The notes: generated by a model not told the origin, from the letters alone. A DNA stretch of 33,212 nt from CALUTH01 sp964452495 (GCA_964452495.1 CAYVMC010000023.1:1-33212), one strand, 5' to 3'. Numbered from the stretch's first letter, positions 1 to 8,520 are shown. A program made the numbers and translations.

Positions 1-615
1 GGAAACCTCGTTGTCGGAGGGAACACAGTATTAGGATGGAATGGTGATAGTGGCAGCGGTATTACTGCTGTTCGATCATCAAAGGAAGGAAAGCTCGGAC
101 TTCTGTATACTTATAGGGGAGGCAGCGGCGACCAAACCTGGTATTCAGACGCTAGCGGTACTATTACAACAGGAATGGGGAGTTGGACATACAATAAATC
201 AGACCGCCGATTAAAAGACATCATAGGCGAAAACCTTGATGCCATGGATAAAATCAACAAGCTTAAAGTCTATGATTTTACCTTCAAAAAGGATGATTTA
301 AAAACTCCGCACGTCGGTGTTATCGCGCAGGAACTTCAAAAAGTATTCCCTAATGCCGTAACCAAAGACGAAAACGGGTACTTACAAATCAGGCACGAAG
401 ATATGTTCTTTACTATGATTAATGCACTCAAAGAGCTTGATGCAAAAATCAAACAACTCGCACAGCAACTGGCTGATAATATCAAAATTGTTACTTCTGA
501 CAATCAAAAAATCCGCGAGTTGACCATCCGCGTTAATAATCAGGACAAGGAAATTAAAGCTCTAAAAAAAGAGATTGCTGAATTAAGAAAATTAATAAGC
601 AAATTACCTAAATAG
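1..615 (+). CDS. Tail-fibre-like protein, C-terminal S74 peptidase (intramolecular chaperone) domain, 5' partial
   Basis: The frame is open from base 1 to the TAG at 613-615, so this is the last 204 codons of a longer gene cut by the window edge. The first ~58 codons are Gly/Ser/Thr-rich, like beta-structured fibre stalks. Codons 67-72 read SDRRLK, the hallmark of S74 domains; the Ser of this motif is the self-cleavage residue in the family. The downstream IAQELQKVFP stretch and a long C-terminal heptad-like coiled coil (about codons 145-200, ending LRKLISKLPK) also fit. Such domains trimerise phage tail spikes and related bacterial surface fibres and then cut themselves off. No phage structural genes are visible here, so prophage versus host adhesin is undecided. 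A strong terminator follows. Confidence 0.85.
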   Translation, partial: GNLVVGGNTVLGWNGDSGSGITAVRSSKEGKLGLLYTYRGGSGDQTWYSDASGTITTGMGSWTYNKSDRRLKDIIGENLDAMDKINKLKVYDFTFKKDDLKTPHVGVIAQELQKVFPNAVTKDENGYLQIRHEDMFFTMINALKELDAKIKQLAQQLADNIKIVTSDNQKIRELTIRVNNQDKEIKALKKEIAELRKLISKLPK

Positions 616-646
616 AGATCTGATTTTTCAGTTTTCTATTTTATCA

Positions 647-670
647 CGGCTCATTAGAGCCGTTTTTTTT
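647..670 (+). terminator. Intrinsic terminator after the S74 protein gene
   Basis: Six-base stem CGGCTC/GAGCCG with an ATTA loop, followed directly by eight T. It ends the + strand gene and lies just beyond the stop of the convergent lipoprotein gene. Confidence 0.9.
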
Positions 671-672
671 GA

Positions 673-1977
673 CTATTCAGAAATAAGTAATTCCCAATCC
701 GCAGACAGTTTATCAAGAATTACCTTTACCGGTGTATTCTTTTCTGTCAAAATCCGCTGAACCGCAGTATTAACAAGAGTATTTAATTCTTTTTGATTTC
801 TTACCTGCCTCATTGCAGGTTTTACTTTCTTAAGCTGTTTTGCACCTATAGAACGAGCCTGAGTTTCAACAGTCGAATAATTATTATAAAAACCCGAGGT
901 AAGTGCTTTATTTGTCGTTGCAAGGATATTTGTCAGCTTTGCAAGCTTTAGCTGGTTATCCGTATTGGTCAAAAACATTGCAAAATCAAGAGCAGTATCT
1001 TTATGCTGTGACTTTACCGGTATAACAAAATTCATCACGGAAAAATCGTACTGCCCCATACTCCCGATTAATTGCGGACGAATTTTCGTAACTTTATAAA
1101 CTTCCGGAGCATTTTCTTTCAACATATTAAGAAAATTTGCTCCTGCCTGAAAGAAAACACTTTTTCCCGCCATATATTGCTCAAATGCTTCTCTGTGGGT
1201 AATAGAAACAGTTTCTTTCGGGATTAATCCATCCTGATAAATTTCTCTTAATTGTTCAAAGAAATTAACACAAACCCCTGACTTAATTCCCTCTGGAGAA
1301 TTTATACCGTATTTATTTAATATTCTAAGCATTGAATCATTGTCAATAAGATTCGGCGTATAAATATAAGCTCCTGACATCTCTTTTACCCTTTTAGCAT
1401 TATTGTTCATCTGGGTATAAGATACCGGATAAGGTGACGGAATTGTTACTTCTTTTTCTGTTACCCAACCGTATCTACGTCTATTGATTCGCTGCCAGAC
1501 TTTCTTTTCAATAATCTCTTCTTTACCAATATCCGTTTTATCAAGAAGTGATGTATTAACAAAAGTAACAGACGATGTCGCATACCACGGGACAGAATAC
1601 AACTCCCCTTTATATTTTAGTGACTCTACAACCTGCTGATTATATCCGCGCATTTTTTCTTCCGGTATTTTTTCAAGCGCGCCTCGCTCAGCAAGAAGAG
1701 CAGAAAAATCAGGGTTTAAATTTATTAAATCGGGAGGATTATTGCCAAGAACTGCCGCCAGTGTTCTTTTTTCCCCCTCGGAAAACGGAACATCAACCCA
1801 TTCAATATAGACATCCGGATGCAGTTTTTCATACTCGGAAATTACACCGTTCATATATTCCGAAAAATCTCCCATCTGTAATGTCCAGACCGTTATATGT
1901 TCTCTGCCGTCATCATACTTTGCGGAACACCCGCACAAAGTTACAACTGCCATTAAAACCACAATTATTTTTTTCAT
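673..1977 (-). CDS. ABC transporter extracellular solute-binding lipoprotein (family 1, sugar type)
   Basis: A 434-residue protein. The N-terminus has a type II signal peptide with lipobox LCGC (Cys17 expected to be lipidated). The mature part begins with the ITVWTLQ strand typical of family 1 binding proteins, followed by a segment like those of UgpB/MalE-type proteins (YEKLHPDVYIEW, LLAERGALEKI). It should bind a sugar or glycoside outside the membrane and hand it to an ABC permease. No permease or ATPase gene lies next to it, so it is an orphan in this window and the ligand cannot be named. The ATG start is supported by a GGAG site and a good promoter upstream. Confidence 0.85.
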   Translation of the reverse strand: MKKIIVVLMAVVTLCGCSAKYDDGREHITVWTLQMGDFSEYMNGVISEYEKLHPDVYIEWVDVPFSEGEKRTLAAVLGNNPPDLINLNPDFSALLAERGALEKIPEEKMRGYNQQVVESLKYKGELYSVPWYATSSVTFVNTSLLDKTDIGKEEIIEKKVWQRINRRRYGWVTEKEVTIPSPYPVSYTQMNNNAKRVKEMSGAYIYTPNLIDNDSMLRILNKYGINSPEGIKSGVCVNFFEQLREIYQDGLIPKETVSITHREAFEQYMAGKSVFFQAGANFLNMLKENAPEVYKVTKIRPQLIGSMGQYDFSVMNFVIPVKSQHKDTALDFAMFLTNTDNQLKLAKLTNILATTNKALTSGFYNNYSTVETQARSIGAKQLKKVKPAMRQVRNQKELNTLVNTAVQRILTEKNTPVKVILDKLSADWELLISE

Positions 1978-1999
1978 TAAAGCTCCGTTATTTGTTTTA

Positions 2000-2029
2000 A
2001 TTATATCAAAAAACTATTGCGTTAATCAA
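2000..2029 (-). promoter_or_regulatory. Sigma70-type promoter for the solute-binding lipoprotein
   Basis: On the minus strand TTGATT (2024-2029) and a perfect TATAAT (2000-2005) are separated by 18 bases, about 22 bases upstream of the start codon. Confidence 0.65.
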
Positions 2030-2070
2030 AAAATAAATGTAGTATAAGTAAAGAAGATGGAGGAATTTAT

Positions 2071-2250
2071 ATGTTAAGATTAATCGTTATAGTAATTCTT
2101 GCCGGTGCATGTTATTTTGTATACAACAACTGGAACAATATAACATCAGGGTTTATAAATTCCGCAAAACAAGAAAAAACAGTACAGGTAGTCGGGTCTA
2201 CAAGAGGAGAACTCAATAGCGCAGCTCAAAGCTCTCTTAACAGAGATTAA
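2071..2250 (+). CDS. Small single-pass membrane protein, unrecognised
   Basis: A 59-codon frame from ATG to TAA. A perfect GGAGG (2059-2063) sits 7 bases before the ATG, which is strong support for translation. Residues 2-18 (LRLIVIVILAGACYFVY) form one hydrophobic membrane segment. The remaining ~40 residues are polar, Gln/Ser/Asn-rich, with the pattern VGSTRGELNSAAQSS. With the N-terminus so short, the polar tail probably faces outside, or the segment acts as an uncleaved signal anchor. It lies alone between divergent and downstream genes and belongs to no family I recognise. Confidence 0.65.
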   Translation: MLRLIVIVILAGACYFVYNNWNNITSGFINSAKQEKTVQVVGSTRGELNSAAQSSLNRD

Positions 2251-2314
2251 GTTTTAATAAGCCTGTATTATTTCTTAATAAAATGCAATACCCGCTTTAA
2301 CTCATTTATTTCTG

Positions 2315-2335
2315 TACTATCATTAATAGTATATA
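2315..2335 (+). promoter_or_regulatory. Palindrome overlapping the likely -10 of the DAHP synthase gene
   Basis: TACTAT (2315-2320) and ATAGTA (2326-2331) form a 6-base inverted repeat with a 5-base spacer. It overlaps a -10-like TATATA (2330-2335) about 20 bases upstream of the ATG. No convincing -35 is seen. It could be an operator, but chance is possible in AT-rich DNA. Confidence 0.3.
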
Positions 2336-2355
2336 AGTGAAATGAGGTTTAAGTA

Positions 2356-3399
2356 ATGATTATAATAATGGAAAAGAATGCAACCGATGCTCAAATAAAA
2401 TCGGTTTGTACGCATCTCGAAAATTTGGGGTTCAGAATAAATCTTAACCACGGAGAAGTATATACGGTAATTGCAGCACTCGGCGATAAAAGACTTATAC
2501 AGCCGCAGTCTATTTCTTCTCTAGAGGGTGTAAAAGAAGTCAAAATAATTCAGGAACCTTTTAAGCTTGCAAGCAGAGAAACAAAAGAAGATGACACTGT
2601 AATAGAATTTTCTAACGGCTTAAAAATCGGCGGCGATGAAAAACCCGTAATTATGGCAGGTCCCTGCAGTGTTGAAAGAGAGATTGACGGACTTTTAGAA
2701 GTTGCTTATGCGGCTAAAGAAATGGGAGCAAAAATCCTGCGCGGAGGAGCGTTTAAACCCCGTACATCACCTTACGACTTTCAGGGGATGGAAGAAAAAG
2801 GACTCCAGTACCTTGCAGAAGCAAGAGAAAAAACAGGACTCCTTGTCGTAACAGAAGTTATGGACACTCTCGATTTACCGCTTGTTATGGAATATGCAGA
2901 TATTATCCAGATTGGTGCCAGAAACATGCAAAACTTTAAGCTTTTAAAAGCTGTCGGGAAATGCAGGAAACCGGTTATGCTTAAGCGTGGAGGTGCCGCA
3001 AGTATAAGAGAATTCCTTCTTGCTGCTGAACATATACTTGCAAACGGCAACGAACAGATTATCCTGTGTGAACGGGGAATAAAAGGTTTTGATTCAACTT
3101 ATACAAGAAATGTTCTTGATATAGCAGCAGTACCATTAATAAGAAAACTTTCCCACCTGCCCATAATTGTTGACCCTTCTCACGGTACAGGGAAAAGATT
3201 TTTAATTGAGCCTATGAGTAAAGCCGCACTTGTAGCAGGCGCTCACGGAATTATGATGGAAGTTCACCATAATCCGGACAAAGCATACTCTGATGGCGCA
3301 CAAAGTCTGTCTATACCACAGTTTAGAGAAGTTATGACAAACCTCAATAAACTAATCGGACGCATAGATTACGCAAATAAGCACATGTGTACAATCTAA
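2356..3399 (+). CDS. aroF: 3-deoxy-7-phosphoheptulonate (DAHP) synthase, type I-beta
   Basis: A 347-residue enzyme condensing phosphoenolpyruvate with erythrose-4-phosphate, the first step of the shikimate pathway. Residues 1-70 form the small ferredoxin-like regulatory domain seen in Thermotoga-type enzymes, which normally carries feedback control by tyrosine or phenylalanine. The TIM barrel follows, with AGPCSVE (Cys104 as metal ligand), KPRTSPYDFQG, IQIGARNMQN, KRGG, DPSHGTGKR (His ligand), MMEVHHNP (Glu ligand) and SDGAQSL (Asp ligand). All four metal ligands are present, so it should be active. The MIIIM start is typical for the family, with GAGG 8 bases upstream. The gene stands alone and ends in its own terminator. 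Confidence 0.95.
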   Translation: MIIIMEKNATDAQIKSVCTHLENLGFRINLNHGEVYTVIAALGDKRLIQPQSISSLEGVKEVKIIQEPFKLASRETKEDDTVIEFSNGLKIGGDEKPVIMAGPCSVEREIDGLLEVAYAAKEMGAKILRGGAFKPRTSPYDFQGMEEKGLQYLAEAREKTGLLVVTEVMDTLDLPLVMEYADIIQIGARNMQNFKLLKAVGKCRKPVMLKRGGAASIREFLLAAEHILANGNEQIILCERGIKGFDSTYTRNVLDIAAVPLIRKLSHLPIIVDPSHGTGKRFLIEPMSKAALVAGAHGIMMEVHHNPDKAYSDGAQSLSIPQFREVMTNLNKLIGRIDYANKHMCTI

Positions 3400-3472
3400 A
3401 AAAAATTATAGGGAAAAATTACAAAATATTTCCTCACATATATTTGTAAACAATCTGTAATATTCTTTTAGT

Positions 3473-3505
3473 AAAAAGCAATTTTGAAATACAAAATTGC
3501 TTTTT
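3473..3505 (+). terminator. Intrinsic terminator after aroF
   Basis: A 14-base perfect stem built from AAAAAGCAATTTTG (3473-3486) and its complement (3492-3505) around an AAATA loop. The A and T runs at the ends make it symmetrical, so it may act on both strands. Confidence 0.7.
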
Positions 3506-3538
3506 ATATATAGGGGAATTTAAAAGGGGAAAAGATAT

Positions 3539-3778
3539 ATGTCTGTTGGAGCTAGAGATTATATAGACAAACTATTAGTCAAAAAGTATGCAAACGAGCA
3601 GGTTGACAACCATACAAATATTACTTCAATGGTTGACCCGAACAAAATGCTTGAAACAATGAACGATATAGCAACTGTTCAGCGAAATATGTTTATGCTG
3701 TCACAAAAATTGAACCTGGTATGTTCAGCAGTTAATGCCAAACGCGCTCGTTACAAAGAACGTGAATTTGTAGAGTAA
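3539..3778 (+). CDS. Small soluble protein of unknown function (79 aa)
   Basis: A purine-rich site (AGGGGA at 3526-3530) stands about 8 bases before the ATG. The protein has no signal peptide or membrane segment. It looks largely helical, with a Met/Gln-rich middle (MNDIATVQRNMFMLSQKL) and a basic end (NAKRARYKEREFVE). I do not recognise a family. Its stop lies 4 bases from the stop of the convergent ferritin gene, with no terminator between them, so the two transcripts probably overlap at their 3' ends. Confidence 0.6.
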   Translation: MSVGARDYIDKLLVKKYANEQVDNHTNITSMVDPNKMLETMNDIATVQRNMFMLSQKLNLVCSAVNAKRARYKEREFVE

Positions 3779-3782
3779 TAAA

Positions 3783-4277
3783 CTAATCTCTTGAATAATT
3801 ACTTAATTCATTATCCATAAGAAAGAGTGACGCTTTATCTTCACCAAACGCTTTAAGACGTTTAATAATATCAAGCGCACTCCTTTCTTCTTCTATTTGC
3901 TCATTTATGTACCAGTCTATAAATGAAAGTGTCGTTCTGTCACATTCCTCTTCAGCATAACGTGCTACATCCATTATTGCTGCTGTTATTGACTGTTCGT
4001 GTTCATATATTTTCTGGTATATTTCAACAGGACTTCCCATTTTAAACTCAGGTGTTGCTATCTGTTTAAGCTCAACTTTTCCGTTCATGTCAATTATAAA
4101 ACCAAACAGCTTCATTCCATGTTCCATCTCTTCTGCCGCCTGCTCTTTTGTCCTGTGTGCAAAACCGAATAAACCGATTTCCCTAAAATAAGCAGAGATT
4201 GACAAATATAAATAGCCTGAATAAAATTCCCTGTTAATCTGCTCGTTGATGATGTTAATAATTCTTTCACTTATCAA
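3783..4277 (-). CDS. ftnA: Bacterial non-haem ferritin
   Basis: A 164-residue four-helix iron-storage protein. The ferroxidase ligands fall at the same numbers as in E. coli FtnA: Glu17, Glu50 and His53 (EEMEH), Glu94, Gln127 and Glu130. It should therefore oxidise Fe(II) and store it in a 24-subunit shell in the cytoplasm. The start is TTG, chosen because a perfect AGGAGG lies 6 bases upstream and no ATG or GTG is better placed. The family usually has 160-175 residues, so it is full length. No iron-regulator operator is obvious upstream. Confidence 0.93.
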   Translation of the reverse strand: MISERIINIINEQINREFYSGYLYLSISAYFREIGLFGFAHRTKEQAAEEMEHGMKLFGFIIDMNGKVELKQIATPEFKMGSPVEIYQKIYEHEQSITAAIMDVARYAEEECDRTTLSFIDWYINEQIEEERSALDIIKRLKAFGEDKASLFLMDNELSNYSRD

Positions 4278-4330
4278 AATTTACCTCCTTTTTTCTAAGC
4301 CAGTATAAAACATTAATAACTGCTTATTCA

Positions 4331-4366
4331 TTGCCCTAAACGGTAATTTGTGGTAGCATATTAGCT
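4331..4366 (+). promoter_or_regulatory. Promoter placing the transcription start at the ATG (leaderless candidate)
   Basis: TTGCCC (4331-4336), a 17-base spacer ending in TGG (extended -10 type) and TAGCAT (4354-4359). Transcription would begin near 4366-4367, that is, at the A of the next start codon. No ribosome binding site precedes that codon. Confidence 0.45.
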
Positions 4367-5095
4367 ATGGAAGAGTTTAGTTTTAATAAAGCAATCAACG
4401 CTCAATACAACGACCTTAAAGAAAATTACAGGAAAATTTTTATTCAGGCAGCAGAGAGTTTAAGAATGGAAGCTGATAAAATGAAGCCGTCGGTTTCCTG
4501 CAATTCTTGCACTGTAAACTGTAAAGATAAACCTTTAAATTTCACTATTTTTGATATCTTTCCGTCAAAATGTCCTTACAGAGACTGGCAGATTAAGTTT
4601 ATTGCTTTTTTAAACGGAGATTACAAGCAGTCGCTCAAAAATATGCAAAAAAGTATTATGCTGAAAAAAGATGAGTACAGTTGTACAATGTGCGGTGCCT
4701 GCTGTAAGCTCGCAGTATCAGAACACTCTTTTGAAGATTTGAAAAAAATGGCAAATCGCGGGGATAAGTTTGCAATACAGTTCATATCTGTATTTGTTCC
4801 ATATCCGACAGAAATACAGGCACGTTCCGCTCTGCCGGAGTACTTTGAACTCCTTGACTCTCTTGCAGAAAATAAAAAAGTTTATTTTTACTATTGTCCC
4901 AAATTACGGGATGACAACACCTGCTCGGATTACGAAAACCGTCCGGATATCTGCAAACAGTTTCCGTATAATCCGCTTAAAATACTTCCGTCAACCTGCG
5001 GATATTATCAATGGAGAGAAGCGGCAAATAAACTCGCTATGCTTATTCACGCAAAAATGGATTTAATAGAATTTTATAAAAATAAATTGAGTTAG
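4367..5095 (+). CDS. YkgJ-family cysteine-cluster protein
   Basis: A 242-residue cytosolic protein with two cysteine-rich parts. Near residues 45-65 is CNSCTVNC followed by a later CPY. Near residues 106-115 is CTMCGACC, the core of the zinc/iron-chelating YkgJ (CxxxCxxCC-like) family. CPKL, the Cys of NTCSDYENRP, ICKQFPYNP and a final TCGYY supply the other conserved cysteines. Members are thought to bind metal; their molecular job is unknown. The gene starts a tight operon with rlmN (3-base gap). No Shine-Dalgarno sequence is visible before the ATG, and the promoter position suggests a leaderless mRNA. Confidence 0.8.
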   Translation: MEEFSFNKAINAQYNDLKENYRKIFIQAAESLRMEADKMKPSVSCNSCTVNCKDKPLNFTIFDIFPSKCPYRDWQIKFIAFLNGDYKQSLKNMQKSIMLKKDEYSCTMCGACCKLAVSEHSFEDLKKMANRGDKFAIQFISVFVPYPTEIQARSALPEYFELLDSLAENKKVYFYYCPKLRDDNTCSDYENRPDICKQFPYNPLKILPSTCGYYQWREAANKLAMLIHAKMDLIEFYKNKLS

Positions 5096-5098
5096 AAT

Positions 5099-6130
5099 AT
5101 GAAAATTTTAGCCGGATTATCATTAGAAGAAATAGAACTTATCACCAACGATTTAGGTGCCTCAAAATATCGTGCAAAGCAAATTCACAACTGGATTTAC
5201 ACAAAGTCGGTATATGATTTTGATGAAATGACCGATCTGGCAAAAGACTTCAGACAAACATTAAAGGAAAACTTTCTGGTAACGGATACAAAAGTTGTAT
5301 CAAAACAAATAAGCTCCGACGGAACTATAAAATATTTAATAGAATATCCTGATGGCGAACGTGTAGAAACGGTGCTTATGAGGTTTGATAATCGTGCAAA
5401 CCTTACAGCTTGCGTTAGCTCACAAGTCGGCTGTGCCGTGAATTGTTCTTTTTGTGCTACAGGGAAACAGGGATTTAAAAGAAATCTAAACTACAAAGAA
5501 ATTATTGAACAGGTTCTGACCATCCAGAGGGATACAAAACTCAAAGTAACAAACATAGTCTTTATGGGACAAGGTGAACCATTGCTAAATCTGGATAATG
5601 TACTTAAAGCCCTTGAAATTTTTAACAATGATTTTCGCATCGGTGCAAGAAGGATTACTATATCAACAAGCGGTATTATTCCACAAATAAATAAACTGGC
5701 TGATTTAAATATGCAATCAACTCTTGCAATCTCTCTCCACGCAGCAAACCACAGACTAAGAGAACAAATTATGCCAATTGAAAAGAAATACCCGATTGAT
5801 GAACTAAAAAAAGCTCTTGTTAATTATGTAGAAAAAACAGGTAATAGAGTAACCATTGAGTATATTCTAATCCACAAGCTTAACGACACTTTTGAATCGG
5901 CTAAAGAACTTGCATTTTTCCTTAAGGATATAAAGTGCAATGTAAATTTAATTCCATATAATCCAGTAACCGAAACCGGCTATCGGAAACCTGTTAAAAA
6001 TGATATTATGAAATTTAAATACGTCCTTGAGCATTCCGGCAAAAAAGTAACGGTTAGGCTGGAACGCGGTGCTGATATTGATGCAGCCTGCGGACAATTA
6101 AGCGGAAAAGTCAAAAATTTGAAAGGTTAG
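5099..6130 (+). CDS. rlmN: Dual-specificity 23S rRNA/tRNA adenine-C2 methyltransferase RlmN
   Basis: A 343-residue radical-SAM enzyme that methylates C2 of A2503 in 23S rRNA and A37 of some tRNAs. The iron-sulfur motif CxxxCxxC is at Cys112, Cys116 and Cys119 (CAVNCSFC). The two catalytic cysteines of the family correspond to Cys105 (ACVSSQ) and Cys331 (DAACGQL), so the methyl-transfer mechanism appears intact. GQGEPLLN, ITISTSG and ISLHA are also typical. The start follows the preceding stop by 3 bases with no clear ribosome site, so translation is probably coupled to the upstream gene. Confidence 0.96.
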   Translation: MKILAGLSLEEIELITNDLGASKYRAKQIHNWIYTKSVYDFDEMTDLAKDFRQTLKENFLVTDTKVVSKQISSDGTIKYLIEYPDGERVETVLMRFDNRANLTACVSSQVGCAVNCSFCATGKQGFKRNLNYKEIIEQVLTIQRDTKLKVTNIVFMGQGEPLLNLDNVLKALEIFNNDFRIGARRITISTSGIIPQINKLADLNMQSTLAISLHAANHRLREQIMPIEKKYPIDELKKALVNYVEKTGNRVTIEYILIHKLNDTFESAKELAFFLKDIKCNVNLIPYNPVTETGYRKPVKNDIMKFKYVLEHSGKKVTVRLERGADIDAACGQLSGKVKNLKG

Positions 6131-6133
6131 AAT

Positions 6134-8035
6134 ATGCCTCCTAAAACTATTTATGAAAAAAATCTTGATGTTTTGAAAAACAGCCAATTAAAAGAAATAA
6201 TAATTAAGCATAAAGTAACCGCAAAATTTCAGGTAAAGAACACTAACGGTTACAACCTCTCCTACAACGGAGAATTATTTCATAATGAAAAATCACCGCT
6301 CGGTGAAGCAAAAGCCATATTTGATAATTTAGATAATTCTGCAAATTCCATTAATATAATTTACGGTATCGGATTAGGTTATTTATTCCAGTATACTGCG
6401 ATTAATTCAAAAGGAAAGGTTATACTCTATGAACCAAACCTTGACATACTTAAAACAGCCTTCACATTTGTAGACTTTTCTAATGAACTTGTAAAAAACA
6501 ACGTATTTGTTACTACAGACAAAGATAATTTAAACAAGATTTTAAGAGACCACATGGGATTTGATAATTATCCTGTCGTAAGCTGTCTGCCGTCATATAA
6601 AAGAATCTTTAAAGAACAAATGGAAAAAGACTCAAAAGAACTAATGGTTTTAATTGGCGGGATTTCTCTGGATGCCAGTTACACAAAAAACAGATATTCC
6701 CCTGTAACACATTCCATATTATCTAATATTCCCTACACCGCAAACGAAATACCATTATGCGAAATCAAAGATTGTTATAAAGGAGAAACTGCAGTCGTAG
6801 TATCAGCCGGACCAACTTTATACGAAAATCTGGAAATACTTAAAAAATATCAGGATAACGTTATCATCCTCTGTGTAGGTCCTGCATACAGGGCACTTGT
6901 CAGTGCAGGTATAAAACCTGATTTCCTGTGTATAATTGAAGACCGGAACTGTTCTGCTCAAATAAGCGAACTTGACATATCAGAAGTAAATATGATTCTT
7001 GAACCTTATACAAATATTTACTTTCACCAAATGAAGCCTAAAAAGAATTTTCTTCATATATCCAACAACCTTCCCCCTAATCACATATATGCTGATATTG
7101 CTGAAATTAATATTGATGAATACTTTTCAAGAGGAACTGTTTCTTACTGCGCCCTAAACTCTGCAAGAATCCTCGGGTGCGATACAATTATCCTTGTCGG
7201 TCAAGATTTAGCTTATATTGATAATCAATTATACAGTAAAAGTTCAGCCTACGGAGACTTGAAGTTTCGCTTTAATGAAGAAACTAAAAAATATGAAATA
7301 TTTGCTGAAAATATGGAACGTTACGCTAATGCAGTATCACAAAATAAAGAAAAGCAGATTGAACTTGCACAACAAAGAATAGCACAGCTTCAAAACGCAA
7401 TAACAACTATTAAAAGTATAACAGGTGAACTTATCCCTACAGAGGCTGTATACTCAACATTTGCAGCAAATATTGCAAAATACACCAAACAATTCCCTGA
7501 CAGGAAATATATAAATACCTCTATGAAAGGAGCCCTGATAGACGGATTTGAAAACATCCCGCTCGGTGAAGCACTTAAAAATTCCAAACCTGTCAGTAAA
7601 AAAGACTTTAAAGATTTAACATTTGAAAAGAAAGATACCATTATTAAAAATTTAAAGAACATTAAAACATGCTTCCCCGCTGCAATAAGTAAAATAAATG
7701 ACACAAAAAAACTGCTTTCAAGAATTAATACAGAATATAAGAGGCATAAAAGTTTAACCAAAGATATGCTGCAAACACTAAAAAAAGCACTCAATAATTA
7801 CAGTTGGTTATCCATAACTTTCAGCCAGGAACATAAAATTTATAATTTTATAACAAAAAAAGAATCGTTGGATTTTGAAACTTTTCTCAAGAAAACAGAG
7901 GATATAGATCTTTCTATAGCCTTAAAAATAATAGATTTGCATAACAAATATCTGGATGCCGCTCTTGAAAATATCAAAACTATCACTGAAACTATTGATA
8001 CAGACATACAAACTCTGGAAGGTAATATTCAATGA
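6134..8035 (+). CDS. Motility-associated glycosyltransferase (MAF, DUF115 family)
   Basis: A 633-residue cytosolic protein. The N-terminal part (about residues 70-120) has the nucleotide-binding-like stretch IIYGIGLGYLF and VILYEPNLDIL. The DUF115 core begins near residue 217 with AVVVSAGPTLYENL, CVGPAYRALVSAGIKPDF and IIEDRN, and continues to ILVGQDLAY. The C-terminal ~200 residues are helical and Lys-rich. The family transfers nonulosonic acids such as pseudaminic acid to flagellin in several motile bacteria. The flagellar genes about 8 kb away make that role plausible here. The start is 3 bases after rlmN; the 3' end overlaps dtd by 4 bases. The acceptor and sugar are not shown by the sequence. 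Confidence 0.85.
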   Translation: MPPKTIYEKNLDVLKNSQLKEIIIKHKVTAKFQVKNTNGYNLSYNGELFHNEKSPLGEAKAIFDNLDNSANSINIIYGIGLGYLFQYTAINSKGKVILYEPNLDILKTAFTFVDFSNELVKNNVFVTTDKDNLNKILRDHMGFDNYPVVSCLPSYKRIFKEQMEKDSKELMVLIGGISLDASYTKNRYSPVTHSILSNIPYTANEIPLCEIKDCYKGETAVVVSAGPTLYENLEILKKYQDNVIILCVGPAYRALVSAGIKPDFLCIIEDRNCSAQISELDISEVNMILEPYTNIYFHQMKPKKNFLHISNNLPPNHIYADIAEINIDEYFSRGTVSYCALNSARILGCDTIILVGQDLAYIDNQLYSKSSAYGDLKFRFNEETKKYEIFAENMERYANAVSQNKEKQIELAQQRIAQLQNAITTIKSITGELIPTEAVYSTFAANIAKYTKQFPDRKYINTSMKGALIDGFENIPLGEALKNSKPVSKKDFKDLTFEKKDTIIKNLKNIKTCFPAAISKINDTKKLLSRINTEYKRHKSLTKDMLQTLKKALNNYSWLSITFSQEHKIYNFITKKESLDFETFLKKTEDIDLSIALKIIDLHNKYLDAALENIKTITETIDTDIQTLEGNIQ

Positions 8036-8466
8036 AACTTGTACTACAAAGAGTAAAACAGGCATCTGTTACTATATCAGGAGAATTATACTCAAATATT
8101 GAAAAAGGGTATTTAATTTTAATTGGAATAGAAAAAGGCGACAATAAAGAAATACTTGAAAGATATGCTGACAAAGTAACAAAGCTTAGAATATTCTCTG
8201 ATGACAACGGAAAAATGAATTTATCAATAAAAGATGTAAACGGCTCCATTCTTGTGGTTTCCCAGTTTACTCTGGCAGGAGACTGCAAAAAGGGAACTCG
8301 ACCGAGTTTTGATAATTCGGCTCCGCCTGATGAAGCAAATAAGCTTTATGAATATTTTATTTCACTGTTGAGGAGCAACGATATTAACGTTAAAACAGGT
8401 GTATTTGGGGCAATGATGGATGTAGCACTTATAAATGATGGTCCTGTAACATTCATTTTAGGATAA
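8032..8466 (+). CDS. dtd: D-aminoacyl-tRNA deacylase
   Basis: A 144-residue homodimeric proofreading enzyme that removes D-amino acids (and glycine from tRNA-Ala) from mischarged tRNAs. Family marks are MKLVLQRVKQASV at the start, SQFTLAGDCKKGTRPSF in the centre and NDGPVTF at the end. The last contains the Gly-cisPro pair that excludes L-amino acids. Length matches the family. The ATG overlaps the preceding stop as ATGA, indicating translational coupling. It is the last gene of the operon beginning at 4367. Confidence 0.96.
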   Translation: MKLVLQRVKQASVTISGELYSNIEKGYLILIGIEKGDNKEILERYADKVTKLRIFSDDNGKMNLSIKDVNGSILVVSQFTLAGDCKKGTRPSFDNSAPPDEANKLYEYFISLLRSNDINVKTGVFGAMMDVALINDGPVTFILG

Positions 8467-8471
8467 ACAAA

Positions 8472-8499
8472 GCGGAGAATGATTTAAACTATCCTCCGC
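8472..8499. terminator. Hairpin between convergent dtd and gloA
   Basis: GCGGAG (8472-8477) pairs with CTCCGC (8494-8499), and part of the intervening bases can pair too. T-rich but interrupted runs follow on both strands. It is probably a weak bidirectional terminator. Confidence 0.5.
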
Positions 8500-8520
8500 C
8501 ATCTTTATATTATTTACAGG

